From assembly GCA_914767715.1 (NCBI GenBank), contig OU612066.1, positions 17,830,283 to 17,894,282 of the forward strand: DNA of 64,000 bases, written 5' to 3'. Under the pieces are notes generated by a model. The model saw nothing but the letters and a program-made list of their open reading frames with translations, was not told the origin of the DNA and searched no databases. The stretch is from Membranipora membranacea (Eukaryota; Bryozoa; Gymnolaemata; Cheilostomatida; Membraniporidae). Numbering within the stretch: position 1 is the stretch's first letter; each line of letters opens with the position of its first letter. Positions 61,100-64,000 of this stretch are shown piece by piece. A program made the position numbers and the translations under genes.

Positions 61100-61628
61100 A
61101 GGGCAACCAGGGTTTCAAACACCTTCTCATTGGCCCTCATTGATTAATAGCAGATTGCACCTTCTGCAGAGGGAAAAAGACAAATCTAATTCGGATGATT
61201 ATTCAGCCAGAATTCTTCTGAAACATTTCATCCATCAGGTACTCAAACTCAGCTAAAATAGTATACCACAGAGCAGTTTCCTGTTCCTGTTATTATTTAG
61301 CCTGTGCTCTATCATTATTACAGCAATGTCTTGGAACCTCCCCTAAACCGAAGTGTTACCCAGCTTAGAGTCAGCAACTAGTTTGAGTTTGACTTTGACT
61401 TTGCTGTAATAATTATAGAGCACAGGCTAAATAATAACAGGAACAGGAAACTGCTATGTGGTATTCTCTTTTAGCTGAGTTTGAGTGCCTGATGGAAGAA
61501 ATGTTTCACAAGAATTCTGGCTGAATAATCATCTGAATTATATTTCATCTTTTTGCCCATGCAGAAGGTGCAATCTGTTATTAATCAATGGCCATCAATG
61601 AGAAGTTGTTTGAAACCTTGGTTGCCCT
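61100..61628. mobile_element. TTAA-flanked foldback element of 529 bp (piggyBac-like MITE)
   Basis: Inverted arms of about 225 bp (61100-61324 and 61402-61628) surround a loop of about 77 bp. The ends are AGGGCAACC and GGTTGCCCT. TTAA lies immediately outside both ends (61096-61099 and 61629-61632), the target duplication typical of piggyBac-type transposons. The arms have diverged by scattered substitutions and small indels, and there is no transposase, so it is an old non-autonomous copy. Confidence 0.85.
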
Positions 61629-61819
61629 TTAAGCTCTTTTGGGTTGACTTAGCTAGTAGTTAGCACCAATTTTCACCAGACATGGCGAAATTTAGATTTA
61701 GCCATGTCAGGTGAAGTGAATCTTAGCTGGTTATTCATTTTATTTTTTCAAGCGTCTGTGAAATTGGGAACTCATTCTTTTCAAAAATTCATACTTATCT
61801 TATAATGACTCAAAGATAT

Positions 61820-62121
61820 TAGTGATGGCAAAGTCTCGGTCCCGGTCTTGATCTCGTGAGACTTGTCCCCTCGAGACACTGTCTCATCTCGTCGAGACAG
61901 ACACTCTTGATAAATGTCGAAAACACTGTTTTTGTCACCGTTATTGCCACGGTTTTTGGGTTTTTTAAACCAAAAAAATAATCAAAAAACCGTGGCCAAT
62001 GCCAATAAAGTGGCAGTTTTCGATTTTATCGGCATCGATATATGTCTCGGTCTCGTCTCAGATTTTGTTGCTGTCTCGGTCTCGTCCTGTCTCGCCAATA
62101 TCTGACAATTTGCCATCACTA
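61820..62121. mobile_element. hAT-like non-autonomous element of about 300 bp
   Basis: The termini TAGTGATGGCAAA (61820-61832) and TTTGCCATCACTA (62109-62121) are perfect 13 bp inverted repeats, and TAGTG fits the YARNG end of hAT transposons. The flanking 8-mers AAAGATAT and ATAGATAC match at six of eight positions, consistent with a decayed 8 bp duplication. The interior holds many GTCTCG repeats and a GCCACGGTTTTT / AAAAACCGTGGC stem (61948-61995). Confidence 0.78.
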
Positions 62122-64000
62122 ATAGATACCTAAAAAAAACCACTGCATTAACACAAGACTTTGAGCATGTGCAACGGATGAGTTCAGGTTTGTTATATTT
62201 GCACTGTAGCAACTAATGTAATTCAAATGTGCTTCAGTCCTCAAACTGGTAAAGTCACCCCACCCGCACCGGGATATGTAACCTTCTATAGGCAAAAAGT
62301 GTATAGGTCAATCGGGTAAGTTTGAGCCACTGTTGCTACGGTACAGAGAGACTTGTATCTCAGAGTCCATCTGCAAGCAGTGTGGTAACACAGTACAACG
62401 TTCGCCTTGAACTTTCACAATTAGGGAGCAAGCATCTCCATGGGCTTCCATGAAATTGCATTATGGAATACATTTTACCATTTATAACTGATTTGGCATT
62501 TACAAAAAAAAAAAAAAAATATCATGATTGATTTACCATAATCAGTATCCTACCATTATAGAGCGGTTTTACTAAAATCAATTTGCTGTGGCTTCTTGCG
62601 GCAGCATATGATAGAGAAATTATCAGAATGATTACAAATAAAATTACTGCCATAGCATAGCTTATGTTACTTAATAACAAAGAAAGGTCCTAACATGATG
62701 TCTAGACTAGATTATAGAATCTACGGGTTTGTTCGGAGCATCCTGTTCCATAGTCACTCATCAGATACTCATTGACAAAAGACAGACACTTGATCCCAGT
62801 AGTTCCATAGCTCAATGTTTACTTCCACCTCAAAACCACAACTAAGTTCAAAGTCTGAATTCCATCACATACATGAATGATTATTATTTATTAAGTTTTG
62901 GCACACACTGGGATGCTGAGTTAATAAGATGGAAACAGTATCATTGAAAAATATGTTGTTAATCAATGTCCTCTTGGCAAATGTGGCCATACCTGACAAG
63001 TCTCCCTTTTTGGTAGGGAGGCTCCCAGTTTTTAGGGTCTTTTTCCACCCCATCCCTATCTCCCTTTTTTCTCCCTTTTTTCAGCTTCCTTTAACCAGAA
63101 AACCTTTTTAAGCTTCTTTTTGCAAGGCAAACAATGTTTCCCAACTTAACAGTGCATATAACTATGTAATTGCTTATTGCAATTACTGCTTGTATGTAAA
63201 AACAGGTAAAATGATGCAATTCATAGTATGAAAGCTCAAGTTTTGGCTTAGAAATTTGACAAACAAGGGCTGAATTGCGCCGACACTCTGGGGCGCAGAG
63301 CCGTATTCCGAGTTTGGGAGTTTGTCCGCGGAGACCTCCTGATTTCTGAGTCTACCTACTTGTCATGTATGAATGTGGCTTTTATGTCTGAATTATTCTC
63401 AATGTACTAGTTTGTGCAGGCACCCTTTCAATCCATTTTGATGCAGCTCTACCCTACAGCCGTAATTGTTTACTGGAGACAGAATTAAAAATTCACTGTT
63501 TGGCAATTTTTTGGAAAATTACTGTAATTAAGATACCCCTCCCCTAATTATAAATTGAATCAGTGTTTAGTTTTGTTCTGCTGGGTACGAAGCCTTCATG
63601 TATTCTACCTAAGAAATTTTCTCAATAGCATAATATGCTAAACTTCAGCAAGGCAGATTGGCAGCGGATAGCTTAGTTAAATTATAACAAGGAGTTTGAA
63701 AACTGTAACTGTAACTGTAACTCCCTGATTATAATGTGCTTGTTAATGTGTTGAAATAACTATAGAGTCACCTTCTCTTTTTAAAAGTGCACATAACTTT
63801 TAACATGTTCAATAAATAAATTTAAAAACTGTCAAACTATGGAGGATAGGATATACCTCCCACACCCACCCTTCTTGATCAAACAGAAAATTTTGGATCA
63901 ACTCACCAGATGAAACAAACATTGCCTGTACAGAATGAGCTTGTTTTCCTAATTCCAGCTATATCATTTTGTTTTTGCCATAAACCCACCAAAGTTAGAC

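Larger units (their letters stand above)
60411..64000. other. Upstream flank of the WS/DGAT gene, no gene recognised
   Basis: It contains the WS/DGAT promoter region and several repeats listed separately (60886, 61100, 61820). A poly-A run lies at about 62504-62519. The remaining reading frames (for example 62929-63111) have no recognisable domain. Confidence 0.5.

Overview
The window is invertebrate animal nuclear DNA. It is AT-rich, its genes are split into many short exons with GT..AG introns of roughly 170-1100 bp, and its proteins are metazoan: EGF, fibronectin-III and three-finger extracellular modules, TOMM40, PIGQ, and an animal-type WS/DGAT acyltransferase with an N-terminal membrane anchor. 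A sponge or another early-branching invertebrate would fit. The sequence alone does not fix the species.

Layout. (1) 1-560 holds the 3' end of a gene on the + strand, whose last exon (361-560) encodes a membrane segment and a short tail. (2) 4268-28416 is one large + strand gene that I assembled as 36 exons. All splice phases agree and give 1855 codons. It encodes a type I membrane protein: signal peptide, Thr-rich mucin-like stalk, an Ig/FN3-like region, seven EGF domains and a half EGF, a ten-cysteine three-finger domain (Ly6/uPAR/TGF-beta-receptor-ectodomain type), FN3-like modules, more EGFs, a second three-finger domain, four or more FN3-like modules, one transmembrane helix and a short tail. 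Its tail and last-exon structure match the 361-560 exon, so the two genes are tandem paralogues. (3) 28940-41390 is a 12.4 kb satellite built on a 54 bp unit, with 108 bp and larger higher-order periods. (4) 42786-48132 holds most of PIGQ (GPI-GlcNAc transferase subunit) on the - strand; its last exon was not found. (5) 49900-53562 is a complete TOMM40 on the + strand in seven exons. (6) 55136-60410 is a complete WS/DGAT-family acyltransferase on the - strand in three exons, convergent with TOMM40. (7) 60411-64000 has no recognisable gene but carries a TTAA-flanked foldback element and a hAT-like non-autonomous element.

Introns and spacers carry many small non-autonomous DNA transposons. One family of about 210 bp has four copies, all within introns of the large receptor gene. 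The genes do not form a pathway: PIGQ (ER GPI synthesis), TOMM40 (mitochondrial import) and WS/DGAT (neutral lipid synthesis) are unrelated neighbours. PIGQ and TOMM40 are divergent and separated by 1.77 kb. The most novel content is the tandem EGF/three-finger/FN3 receptor family with its internal module duplication, and the large 54 bp satellite next to it.
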